Shown here piece by piece: positions 23,601 through 33,312 of a stretch of 64,000 nt of DNA. Origin of the DNA: Atriophallophorus winterbourni. Lineage: Eukaryota; Platyhelminthes; Trematoda; Plagiorchiida; Microphallidae. The position numbers were made by a program, and so were the translations under genes. The stretch spans positions 1 to 64,000 of the forward strand of contig JACCGJ010020171.1 of assembly GCA_013407085.1 (NCBI GenBank), in the 5' to 3' direction. The notes below the pieces were generated by a model, which saw nothing but the letters and a program-made list of their open reading frames with translations, did not search any database and was not told where the DNA came from. Each line of letters opens with the position of its first letter. Position 1 is the first letter of the stretch.

Positions 23601-23866
23601 AAAGAAAATGGGGGTGGATAGGTCACACACTCCGCAAACCAGCTGATAACGTCACTAGGCAAGCACTAGACTGGAATCCACAAGGTAAAAGGAAAGTGGG
23701 ACGACCCAAGCAGTCGTGGAGAAGATCAGTCGTGAGTTAAGCGAAGGATGCCGGAATGACATGGACTCAGCTGAGGATAGCAGCCCAGGACAGAGTTCGC
23801 TGGCGTGGCGTTGTTGCAGCCCTATGCTCCAACAGGAGTTCACAGGAATAAGTCAAGTCAAGTCAC
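20695..23866 (+). mobile_element. RTE-clade non-LTR retrotransposon (SR2/Perere-3 type), near full length
   Basis: About 3.2 kb: a short 5' UTR (20695-20858, with a GGGGGAAAAAGGAGGAGGG run), one long ORF, and a 3' end made only of AAGTC repeats (AGTCAAGTCAAGTCA, about 23851-23866) with almost no 3' UTR. Short 3' tail repeats and a single endonuclease-RT ORF are features of the RTE clade. ACCTCGA just left and ACCTTGA just right of the element may be a decayed target duplication. It has only three visible coding lesions, so it is the youngest retroelement in the window. Confidence 0.88.
20859..23851 (+). pseudogene. RTE endonuclease-reverse transcriptase, three lesions
   Basis: Single polypeptide of about 997 codons starting MTRAGESLREANSP. 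Endonuclease: RIGTWNIRTLYDSGKLAQV, GLCETRWN, QCYAPTN, MGDLNAKVG, SDHHLLIATM. RT: GHLVKLPKKGDLS, NWRGIMLLPIPSKV, AGFRQDRSCIDHI, FVDFEKAFDSV (catalytic Asp), RQGCMLSPIIF, LDFADDIGL (catalytic DD). C-terminus: LLYGSETWRVT and WGWIGHTLRKP. Lesions: TAG at 21309-21311, where the reading frame continues unchanged; a one-base loss in a C run at about 22331-22335, after which RT continues in another frame to 23737; and TAA at 23738-23740, before a short in-frame ending to TAA at 23849-23851. All catalytic motifs are intact in sequence. Confidence 0.9.
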
Positions 23867-24012
23867 CTTGACAGAGAGATGAATCGAAATGGCTCATGTA
23901 TTAATAATACACTATCAGTTTTATGAAAAAAGAAAGTTTGGAATGAATCGGTAAGAGGGTCACTCGGGAGTATATATCTGGCAAACAACCAGAGAACTCA
24001 GTACTAGGATAA

Positions 24013-24258
24013 TTTGAACACAAAAATCGAATAGGTAAGCTGACAAGCAATTTCAGTGGACATCAATCACTGATCAGAGATTCAGCACTAGCTGACCACG
24101 TGCTGGACACAGGTCACAGCGTTGATCTCAATAACGTAGAAGTGATGAGGTGGGGGGGGGTAACACCAAAATTGGAACGATATCACACTGAGGCGGTTGA
24201 GATAAAAAAGGCTGGTAAGAATGCAGTCAATAAGGTGGCGTCCGTGCGCGAACCCTAG
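24013..24258 (+). pseudogene. Penelope-like element, C-terminal GIY-YIG endonuclease fragment
   Basis: An open stretch encodes EHKNRIGKL, DSALADHVLDTGHSVDLNNV and LERYHTEAVEIKK. The pattern EHK ... SALAxHxLDTGHxxD ... R...EAxEIxK is the C-terminal part of the Penelope-like endonuclease, just after the GIY-YIG core. A G10 run at about 24,150 may hide an indel. No Penelope RT was found upstream, because the RTE element ends 150 bp away. The fragment is followed within 250 bp by hammerhead-bearing tandem monomers, the arrangement known for Penelope-like terminal repeats. Confidence 0.65.
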
Positions 24259-24485
24259 TGTCCCCGCAGATTGCGCAATCAAGATAATCTGTCAGCAGAT
24301 GTCATTCACACCTGCCAAGACCAAAACAATTGAGGTATTAACCGGCACGTAGTGGTGGTTTGGCGTCAGTCGATATTGATCGCGCCTATCTTAACGAGCT
24401 CAGCATCCAACATGACCTGTGCAGTACTTAACCAGGTTGAGACTGGGCAGGTGAATGAAATTAAAGATAGATCTCTGTTCGTAAT

Positions 24486-24812
24486 GACACCCTAGGTCAA
24501 CCATTAGCGCCTTGAGTGGTTGACCACGAATCACTATATGATTCTGTGTTTGAACATCGTGGTTCGTTGTACGAACCCATCCATTCAAGTATAATCTTGT
24601 TTACCGTTTATCCACTGTTTCAATGCTCACTGAAACTAATCTTACTGTCTCCACCCGATGAAGGCAAACAGCCAGAAACCGTTAGTTGATTGTAATTCCG
24701 CGAAATGTGAGCAACACATCACTTTGGTCATCCATAAGCGCCTTGATTGCTCGACCACGAATCACTAAGTGATTCTGAGCTTGAACATCGTGGTTTGTTG
24801 TACGGACGATAA
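24486..24812 (+). repeat. Hammerhead repeat family H1: one full monomer plus a partial second in tandem
   Basis: Equivalent landmarks (ATTAGCGCC at 24503 and ATAAGCGCC at 24734) are 231 bp apart. The second monomer stops near 24,812, where a CR1/L2-like 3' end abuts. A third, dispersed monomer is at 43391-43632. Each monomer starts with two stable hairpins (GAATCAC/GTGATTC and GGTTCGT/ACGAACC). The full ones carry a hammerhead near the 3' side. The position after a Penelope-like coding end suggests the elements' terminal repeat. Confidence 0.8.
24641..24696 (+). ncRNA. Type I hammerhead ribozyme, H1 copy 1 (core-mutated)
   Basis: Layout in order: outer stem I CTTAC (24641-24645), internal loop TGTCT, inner stem I CCAC, core CCGATGA (24655-24661, expected CUGANGA), stem II GGC-AAACA-GCC with an A-A mismatch at its base, GAAA (24675-24678), short stem III ACC/GTT, cleavage-site A24684, then GTTG ... 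GTAAT closing stem I. The U4-to-C change in the core and a stem I mismatch should impair cleavage. Spacing is identical, base for base, to the copy at 43542-43597. Confidence 0.7.
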
Positions 24813-24829
24813 GCAAAAATTTGTATCAG

Positions 24830-25755
24830 TTAATTTCGACAATAAAAATGGATTGAATTAATCCCAATTGTAATGTTTTGGAAGGAGCACCTGCCACCAT
24901 TCGTCGAGCCCATGTTTAAATGCATTTACTGAAGCTGCCAAGAATAGTTCTGCGGGGAGTTTGTTACTAGCATTCGCTACACGGATGCTAAATAAGTTCA
25001 ATCTGGCTTCGAGCTGTATGTGATTTTACTTAGCTTGAGGCTGTGCTCTCGTGTAACAACCAGAGGAGATAACCGAAAGAAGTCATCGTATCCGAGACAA
25101 CCTACTCAGTCGACAACTTAAAAGTTCTCTTTAAGATTATTCGTAAGCGGTCTCCTCCTAAGCGAGAAACGCCTTAATGCTGACAGACGATTTTTATAGT
25201 GGGTGCATGCCAACATCTAGATCATGAGAGTGGCCAGCTTCTGTACCTTTTATAGTTGCGCGATATCCTTCTGGTAATACAGGCTCCAAGCATGAATACA
25301 TTATTCTAGATGTGGCCTTACTATTGCCTTGCAGAAAAGTAACAACACCCGAGCTTTTTTACTTTTGAGGGCTGAACGTAGTCTAAAGGGTTTCCTCTTA
25401 GCCCTTTGTGAAGCAGCAGGACATTGGTTGGCCCACTCAAAGTTTGTGGAGATTAGGATTCCTGAGTCCCTAGATTGTACCCCATGGAACTCCGTGTAGG
25501 CTGAAGGCAAAGCGTCGATCATGTTGCCTGCCAGTATAGAGAGCAAGTGCCTCTTCTCTAGGGAAAGTTCCCACTTGAGCCTCCATGACGTCACAGCTTC
25601 TAAGTCATTTATCAGATAGGAGTTATCCGACCTACCGACCAATTTTATGTCGTCAGAAAACATATAACAATGTAAGCACAGTTGGTTAGCTAGATCATCA
25701 ATGCAGATGAGGAACAGCAACGGCCCCAAGACTGAGCCCTGTGGAAACCCACTCA
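24830..25755 (-). pseudogene. CR1/L2-like RT fragment, 5'-truncated
   Basis: Minus strand, starting abruptly at the RT motif SGFPQGSVLGPLLFLICIDD (25301-25756), then CYMFSDDIKLVG where ADD is changed to SDD, then a palm/thumb region and the C-terminal LLFCKAIVRPHLE. In other frames CIHAWSLYYQKDIAQL follows. It differs from the heptamer-tailed family and looks closer to the group with the RPHLEY...W.P motif. The 3' end near 24,830 abuts the truncated H1 monomer. Confidence 0.75.
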
Positions 25756-25756
25756 T

Positions 25757-27890
25757 TATATGCGAACATACGGATCATGTAGAGAGAAACGAGAGACACT
25801 ATGTGTCGACATATGTTGCGTATCGGAAACCTGTCTTCGTGAAATTTATTCGGTATTTCCAATCTGTTCGCCTATGCCACTTGGCAGTAGGTTTCACTTG
25901 CATGTGTCCAGTGATCCCGTTGATTCCTCTGCCGGCCTAGCTGGTGTTGGAATTAATGTTAGCCAGAAATTTGAAACCGCTTTCTAGATTGGATACCAGT
26001 TAATAGCCGACGGTGCGCAGCGATATTTTAGGGTTAGAGCAGAGTGAACAAGCACAGTGACGAGAGACGTAACCTATTAGTGATAACGGCTTACGCACCC
26101 ACGAACTGTAAGGCTGATGATGTGAAGGATGAATTATACGATGAACTTCGTTCTCTCTTAATAACAGCACGCAGAGGCGATATAGTAGTGCTCTCCTGCT
26201 ATTTTAATGCCCGAGTTGGATGTATAGCACATTCTAAACGCTGCCTTGGAAGGGTGTATTGGATGTCAGACGATGGAGCGGACAATCGAGAGAGATTGTT
26301 GTGACTCTGTGACGACCACCGCCTCTTCCTCGTCACCACAAATTTTCGACATTCCAAGCGACATCTAGCTACCTGGAGATCCCCCTCACAACGTACTTGG
26401 GCGCAGCTTGATCACATTGTGATAAGCTACAGGTGTCGAAGTAGTACTAATTACTCCAGATTTTTTTGGAGTACCAATATAGATTCTGATCACGCTTAAG
26501 TGTGCGCAACAATCAACCTTTAATTCAAAGGTAAACCCAGAATAAATCGTATCAAACTAGACACAAACGCTTAATCGCTGCCTGATGTAAAAACCAGATT
26601 TTGAGATAATCTATCGGCTTCCCTTTCACAAAATCGGCCGGTGGAGCTGGATCGTCAATGGCACAACTTTAAGCAAGCACTATATACTATGCTACGGAAT
26701 GCTGCAAAGTCACTCGTCAACCGACACACCGCTGAAACCCATCTGAGTCCATCACGCGACTCGAACACCACCGTGACTTATCGAATGGTTTAGAGTATAA
26801 AGACGATCGTGACCGTGAGACTTGGTGGAAAGAATGCTCCACGGAGATCGATCAGCCATGGGCAACATGCGAAGACTTTACCAATTGATTTGTGCCTGCG
26901 GTTCTAAGCCGAAAGGCCAGAGCAAAACCATCCTTGAGGTTGATAGCTCACCCATAAAGAGCCTCCAGGGGTGAATCGCTAGTAAAACCAGTTCATAAAA
27001 AGGAGCACGGAACGAATGTTGCAACTATCGCGGAATTGCGCTTATTCCAGTGGAAGCTAAGTTATTGGTCGCTATCCTCCTTCGCAGACTAACCCGATTC
27101 GAAAGGGCACTTCTAGCGAAGAGTAAGCTGGCTTTCGAACAAGGCGCAGATGTGTAGACCAGATCTTCGTTCTGCGACAGTTGCTAGAACACCGTCACCT
27201 GTATCAGCGACCTGCTATTTTGGTGATTCATGATATTAGAGCCGCCTTTGACTCTGTTGAAAGTTCCGCCCTATGGAACTGCTCACATTGGAATGGAACC
27301 CCATCGAATAACGTCGCTGTCATAAAGGACTTATGCGCTCACTCGATAGGGATGGTTAGGGTTTTCGATGGCCTTGCAATGCCATCAAACACTACTACGG
27401 GTGTATGACAAGGCTATCAAATCTCCGCTTTCTTGTTCAACTTTGCAATCGAGGACGTCGTCCATAGTGCTCTCAGTAGTTACATTACGGTTAGCGTTAA
27501 GCTCCTTCCAAGGGGCATGTAATGTACCTGGATTATGCTGACGATATTGCCTTACTGGGCGAAGACGCAACCTTTAGCTATCAAGCCTTGGTTATGATGG
27601 AAATTGAGGCATCTATCTATGGGCCCTTCTTTTCGTCAAGCTAGTGTAAATTGCTCCTTCAGGACTGGTCATGCATACTGCCAAATGTGGCTACAAATGA
27701 TTTGATTGTCGATCATGTTGAGCAGTTCAAATACCTAGTAAATCTGGTTGTTGTTGGTGGTCGGATAGCGAAGGAAATCACGTCCAGAATTTTTAAGGTC
27801 AGACAGGCATTCACTAAACTTTAGTGCCTCTGAAAGAGAAATGATTTGAGCTTGCGTCTAAAAGGAAGGATATATTCCACCTCGTTAAGA
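25757..27890 (+). pseudogene. RTE-like endonuclease-RT copy, degenerate, 3'-truncated
   Basis: Endonuclease remnants: ICCVSETCLR (25,8xx), LAGVGINVSQKFETAF, NLLVITAYAPTN, DIVVLSCYFNARVG, then ATWRSPSQRTWAQLDHIVI and DSDHA near 26,490. RT remnants: NCRGIALIPVEAKLLVAILL in broken form near 27,020, RQLLEHRHLYQRPAILVI and IRAAFDSVESSALW (27181-27408), then GV.QGYQISAFLFNFAIED and YLDYADDIALLG in shifted frames near 27,520. It stops near KEITSRIFKVRQAF at about 27,880. It belongs to the same broad group as family A but lies in the opposite orientation. Confidence 0.7.
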
Positions 27891-28014
27891 AGCACAAAAA
27901 TTTAGTCAGACATGGTTTACCTTTTAGAAAACCGTGTGGTGCAGCATTCAATAGAATATTTGGTTAGGTGTCGACAAATTTTGTTGCGGAACAACCGTTG
28001 CATAACCTTCATCA

Positions 28015-28605
28015 TCATGAAACACAAGTGTGGTGCCGGACAAAGTGCCGAGCAATTTGAAGCAGGAAAAGCAGATAAGCAAGCGCGTGATAAAGGGAAA
28101 ACAGGCAAGTAGAGTCTGCAAAAGCGAACGCGCAAAAAGCTGCTTGTTTTTGTAGTTTCACTGCATGGGATATTGTGATTTCTTTGTTTCGTTTTTATAT
28201 ATTTTCCACCAAATAATACCGGATTGAAAAATTATGATATCATAAAATACACTGCCGCCACTAACTTTGTTTTGCAGCCATAACTGGTGAGGTTTCTAGT
28301 AAACTATAAGGTGGAGATTTTGGACCCAATCAAGGCAAACATATACGTCAAACTGAGCCTAGAGCCATGGCAAGTTTCTTCATCCAAACGCGATACATCA
28401 TGGACTGGCGGTCGTTTTTCCCAGCTTGTCTCAAGCTCTGCGAATAATGCACGGTTTGATAAACTGTGATGAGGCATTCTTGAAACGTGTCCCAGACAAC
28501 ACAAACGAGCAAGCATCAGCATTCCACTTATTCTGTGGCCACTTGTTCCTGACATCCGTTTGCAGAAATCTATAACCGTAAACCTACGCAGGCAACGTGT
28601 TTCCA
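28015..28605 (-). mobile_element. RTE-like family A, copy 2 (3' end only)
   Basis: Matches 36650-37250 along its whole length, including GGACAAAGTGCC, AGCAATTTGAAGCAG, AAGCGAACGCGCAAAAAGC and the CGTTTTTCCCAGC block. On the minus strand it encodes remnants of the family C-terminus (RRPPVHDVSRLDEETCHG). It stops at about 28,605, where a plus-strand CR1 fragment begins. Confidence 0.7.
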
Positions 28606-29775
28606 TAACTACTAGTTTCCATAGTGCACTACTGAGGCGTGGATATTCAAATGGATTCAGAAATAACGCATCCTGTACCATTACCAAGGAAGAGGTGCTG
28701 GGAACTCTACCATCGTTACATCCTAGAAAATACCCTGGTTATGATAAAATTACACCCAATTTACTAAAACATTGTGCACAATTTCTATGCGGACCTCTGA
28801 CTCAGTTAGTTCGCGAATCGCTGTCCAAAATTGACATACCTACGTATTGGAAATCGTTTATAATATCCCCGATTAACAAAGGCGTTCAGAGAGTTTAGAG
28901 CCCGCAAAGTACAGGCCTGTTACCTTGTTGTCCGTCGAATCCAGGGAGCTCGAATGGATCGTGGCGAACAAACTGAGCAAATACCTTGAAGAAAATAAGC
29001 TATTCTCGGGAGGGCAACAGGGTTTTAGAAAGGGATACTCCTGCCAATAAGCCACTGCAACTCCGCCTGTCACAAAACATCACAGAAATTGTCACTCGTA
29101 AATAGAATTTTCGGTGGGTTCTCAAAACCATACAATTTCCTGCATTATAAATACATACATACGGCCCACGATGGAATATGCAGTTCATGCATGGTCTACA
29201 TGCCTTTAAAATAATGTTACCACTTTGCAAAGAATATATCATCCAGCTACGAAACTTGTCACCGGACGTATCTGGAAACCATACAACGAGCGAATCAAAA
29301 CCCTGAAAATATTCGATTATCCTTTTCGTCGTCTCCGGGGCGATTTGATTTTGGTTTACAATATTTTGAATACCGCAAATCACCCTCTACAATGCTTGTT
29401 TAATCTACGAGGCTCGCATAAGACAAGAGCTCACACATTTATTCTAACTGTCCCTCACCCAAGACTCAACTGTAGACGACAATTTTTGACGTGCGAGTTC
29501 GCTTTACTTGGAAAGATCTATCAGATTATGTTGTAAACTCACCAAATCAGAAGATTTTCAAGAGAAGTCTTGATGCCTTTTTGACCCAAAACCCGTTCAT
29601 CGAAGAAAACTATGCATCTTAACAACATGCATCTACATTTGTCATTCCGCCAATCGAAAACAATTTCTGCCCTTTGGATTTATACCTGATTCTTTAACTG
29701 CTGAGTAAGCAACCAAATCCCATTTTTTCTTGTTATGTTATTCGTTGTTCCCATATTATTCTGTGGTTTCTTGTA
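28606..29775 (+). pseudogene. CR1-like copy with internal deletion
   Basis: RT start: TITKEEVLGTLPSLHPRKYP, GYDKITPNLLKHCAQFLCGP, YWKSFIISPINKG (28606-28898), then a broken TLLSVESRELEWI segment. It jumps near 29,045, losing the RT catalytic half, into the C-terminal region: NHTYGPRWNM-type remnants, TLQRIYHPATKLVTGRIW, FDYPFRRLRGDLILVYNIL (29225-29536), and VRFTWKDLSDYVV with IFKRSLDAFL at about 29,490-29,620. The 3' UTR ends near 29,775 without a clear heptamer tail. Confidence 0.72.
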
Positions 29776-29776
29776 A

Positions 29777-31070
29777 AGTTATACTAGTCGCTAGTTCAGG
29801 TTTTTGCAGAAATTTTCGGAACCATTGCCGACCCCATACAATTTGAATCCCTATTTGAAGCAGCAGGTGCTGTTTCCAGGTTTCAAAGCTCCACTGGTTC
29901 ATCGTATTGCATTCGGAGCACAGCACCAAATGCCAGGTTTGTGTTAGCTTAACTTTGATAATTTGCTGATCCCGGACTTAAGAATGCGTTAAAGCTGGAC
30001 GACACCGGCCATCTTCCCAATTATATTCGAACACATATGGGGAAATACGTCACGCCGTGTGACGTAAGAAACATGCGATGGAAGCTGCTGGCGGGTCGCA
30101 AAACCACATGTTCTTTATACGACATGAGCTCCCAGCTCAATACATCCGGCCGTTGTTCTATGGAAACTGATGCTGAGAGCAATCTCACTCATTTCATATT
30201 TATGACGAATGAACAGATAACGCTTTGCCGCCGGTTCCCTCATTTCATTGGCGGTGACTGAAGGTTCCAAGACATACAAGATATCTACAGTCAAGAAACA
30301 GAATCTAACGTGGGTGATGACGATTGAAGATGAAATATTTGTCGATTTGGATGCGTCCCAGAATTTGTAATCAATAAAAATTTATCTCTTTCCAAGCGTA
30401 CTTTTTAACCAATATTTTAATGGCATTGCCCTGAACAAGTATACCGGGTCTGCCTATGTATTATTTTCAGATCATTAGCCCCGTTAGTGATGAACTTTTG
30501 CTCATGTTGACCGCTGTGTGAAGCGTCTTAGACAGCGTTAAGTTGAATTGGGTTGCTGGGTGGGGCAAGTCATTCCATATATCTTTTGCGCATAGGGTGA
30601 GGTCTGCTCTGATACGCATTTATTCCAATATGAACTCCATTTCTCTAACCTGTAGTCCGTTGAGTCCTAGAAAACTCGGACAATGGCATTTGATATTCCA
30701 CATCTTCACCGAAACTGCCGTCGGTGCCTTTATCTGGTGCGCATTTATTTTCTAATGGAACTCATTACAGTCGGGTGTTGTGCATTTAACTATTGAAAGG
30801 ATTTTCATGAGCAAACTTATGTATTGATGTGAAAAATGCAACCGTTCATTCACTTCATATAAATCTACTTCTGAAACATCGGACACCCTGAATCTTTAAC
30901 CATGGTTAAGTTAATCCAGTTAGCATGTAATGCAACAGTTATTATTTATATATATATATATATATGTTCTAAGCTCTGGAAAAGAAGCTTGGTGATAGGC
31001 AGTATGATATTGGTTGTTTACTATCTCTTCAGGTCATCTAGAAAAATTGCTATCTATGCGATGGCATCCG
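29777..31070 (+). mobile_element. MULE-like deletion derivative 1 with flanking DNA (direct repeat unit R1)
   Basis: It matches 31216-33153 in the same orientation, in blocks. Retained here are the N-terminal exon (29789-29939), a linker and the start of the transposase proper (30019-30261), and a C-terminal tail with 3' flank. Lost relative to the second unit are most of the zinc-binding domain and the SWIM/C-terminal part. The homology runs on through non-coding DNA that includes a TA-rich run at 30943-30965. Confidence 0.75.
30019..30330 (+). pseudogene. MULE transposase remnant, N-terminal side
   Basis: Encodes NYIRTHMGKYVTPCDVRNMR, the linker that follows the FAR1-like domain in Mutator-like transposases, then LTHFIFMTNEQITLCRRFPH-type sequence. 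That is the block leading into the first catalytic Asp (usually FP.V...D.TYKT). Here FIGGD is followed at once by a stop, and after a deletion by the C-terminal ETESNVGDDD shared with the second unit. The catalytic core beyond the first Asp is gone. Confidence 0.65.
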
Positions 31071-31215
31071 TTACAATTACTTTCCACGGGCACGAAGTAT
31101 ATATTAGCTGACCAATCAGAATCCGTTCAAGGGGCACGAATCAGAATGCGTTTATTTTTAGGCCAATCATGGCATCTGGCCGTCCTTTAAAAAGCGCTGC
31201 ATAGCCTACACGCAG

Positions 31216-33153
31216 CATATTTTGACGATGTCGCTAGTTCAGGTTTTTGCAGAAATTTTCGGAACCGTTGACGACCCCATACAATTTGAATCCCTAGTTG
31301 AAGCAGCAGGTGCTATTTCCAGGTTTCAAAGCTCCACTGGTTCATCGTATTACATTCGGAGCACAGCACCAAATGGCAGGTTTGTGTTAGCTTAACTTTG
31401 ATAATTTGCAGATCCCGGACTTACGAATGCGTAAAAGCTGGACGACACCAGCCATCTTCCCGAGGAATTCGTCGAACGCAATCCCGTAAGATCGGATGTG
31501 GGTCAAGAATACTCATCTCAAGGTTGCCTAGTGAAAGGTTTGGTGTCTCTCGAGTTTCCTTGGAGCACAACCATCCCGTTAGTTTATTAATGGCTAAATA
31601 CGAACCGACTCATAGGCGCCTCTCACTGGAAGAGATGTCAACGATAACCCCTTGGTTGTTGAACAATACTCCATCGTTCAAAATATGAAATTATATTCGA
31701 ACGCAGATGGGGAAATACGTCACGCCGTGTGACGTAAGAAACATGCAGTGTGATTGTCCATTTTGCACCGATTATCTTCTGCCTTGTCGGCATGCTTTGT
31801 ATGTCAGAAACGCACAAGGTATTTCCATGGGTTAGTGAAATTCATTCGCTTAACCAATTGGCTTTCAGATAATTATCCCATTTTCAATCGTTGGCAAAGA
31901 TGTTACAAAGATATGCTGCCAATAACCTCAGGTTATGTTGACCAGACAATGACATCTTACGCCCATCATTCCGGGGTTTCAGCCTGGCAACCTCTACTTC
32001 AGCAGGCTGAGCGCAAGTTGGCCGCAGCTGCTTTCAATCAATTGCGAATAGAGTTTCGTGATTTTGTGAACGACTGCAGCTGCAATCCGATCCCGCCCTA
32101 CATGATTGCCCCTTTAGGATTAACTGAAGAAACGGAATCTAACGTGGGTGATGACGATTGAAGATGAAATACTTGTCGATTTGGAATTTGTTATCAATAA
32201 AAATTTATCTCTTTTCAAGCGTTCTTTTAACCATTATTTCAATGGCCTTGCCCTGAACGAGTAAACCGGGTCTGCCTATGTATTATTTGTTGATCATTAG
32301 CCCCGTTAGTAATGTACTTTTGCTCATGTTGACCGCTGTGTTAAGTTGAATTGGGTTGCTGTGTGGTTACAGCAATGTTGTCGGCATAGCGACCACTGAC
32401 TTAGGTCAAAACCATGCTAGTGGGTTCAAGATAATTCAAGGTCGACAAATTTTAGAAACATTTCATGCTTTCAGGTGAGAAGGTGTGACAGTTGGGAATA
32501 AAATGTTCCGTTTTATTATTGAGCTGATTAGGTAGGGGAGTGCACGCCATTTGAATTCGTCTGTCTGTAACAACGTGTAAACGAAACGAAATATGACTGC
32601 GCATTCGGTACAATTGTTACAGTACAAACGAATACGGATTGCCATCACAATTGACGGTGCCTTTATCTGGTGCGCATTTATTTTCTTATGAAACTCATTA
32701 CCGTCGGGTGTTGTGCATTTACCTATTGAAAGGATTTTCATCAGCAAACTTATATATTGATGTGAAAAATGCAACCTTTCATTCACTTCATATAAAGCTA
32801 CTTCTGAAGCATCGGACACCCTGAATCTTTAACCGTGTCTAAAAACAGGATTGACTCTTACCTCCACGAACATCATTATTAAATCCCATGAGGCTGATCT
32901 TCTTATGACATTCGCGTATTTTTTCACTTATTGCTTGCATTATTGAACACCGCAATATCCTGCGGTTGTTTTAAGCTTGTGCGCTTCTTTACTGAAATAA
33001 ACCATTGTTACCTTGTTCCATGGTTAAGTTAATCCAGTTAGCATGTAATGCAACCGTTTCTATTTATATATATGTTCTAAGCTCTGGAAAAGAAGCTTAG
33101 TTGTTTACTATCTCTTCAGGTCATCTAGAAAAATTGCTATCTCTGCGATAGCT
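31216..33153 (+). mobile_element. MULE-like deletion derivative 2 with flanking DNA (direct repeat unit R2)
   Basis: Second direct unit, 146 bp after the first. It retains the complete N-terminal exons and the SWIM and C-terminal part, but lacks the block that R1 keeps and the catalytic core. The shared 3' flank runs through GTGCCTTTATCTGGTGCGC to the GTCATCTAGAAAAATTGC run. No clear long terminal inverted repeats were recognised at either end. Confidence 0.75.
31228..32161 (+). pseudogene. MULE-derived FAR1-like / SWIM protein without DDE core
   Basis: Exon 1 (31228-31379) begins MSLVQVFAEIFGTVDDP. A 32-nt intron (31380-31411, GTTTGT...TTGCAG) restores the frame into YECVKAGRHQ, KIGCGSRILISR and VSLEHNHPVS, which is the Cys-Cys-His-x-His pattern of FAR1/WRKY-GCM1-type domains of MULE transposases. 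After a TGA at 31686-31688 the frame continues NYIRTQMGKYVTPCDVRNM and joins, in frame, to QCDCPFCTDYLLPCRH, a SWIM zinc finger (CxC...CxH). It stops at 31833-31835. A shifted frame then gives WLSDNYPIFNRWQRCY and the C-terminus to 32161. The whole catalytic domain is missing at the RNM|QCD joint. Confidence 0.75.
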
Positions 33154-33312
33154 TGTTTGTTTCTCTATGCCTGTCAATCTTATATGTTTAACGTGTTTTT
33201 AATTAAAAACGAAAAATTTCATGTATTCATGAAACGAAGAAAACCTTCACGCCAGATAACACTGGAATTGGCCGACAGAAATAAATACACCGCACTTAAT
33301 GTCTACCCTTAA
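33154..33312. other. Spacer ending in the TTAA target of piggyBac
   Basis: No gene. The last four bases (33309-33312) are the TTAA left copy of the piggyBac target site. Confidence 0.6.

Noticed and set aside
20688..23880. ACCTCGA/ACCTTGA as RTE target duplication
   Set aside because: Seven bases with one mismatch, and RTE duplications vary in length. Kept only as a possibility in the element entry.
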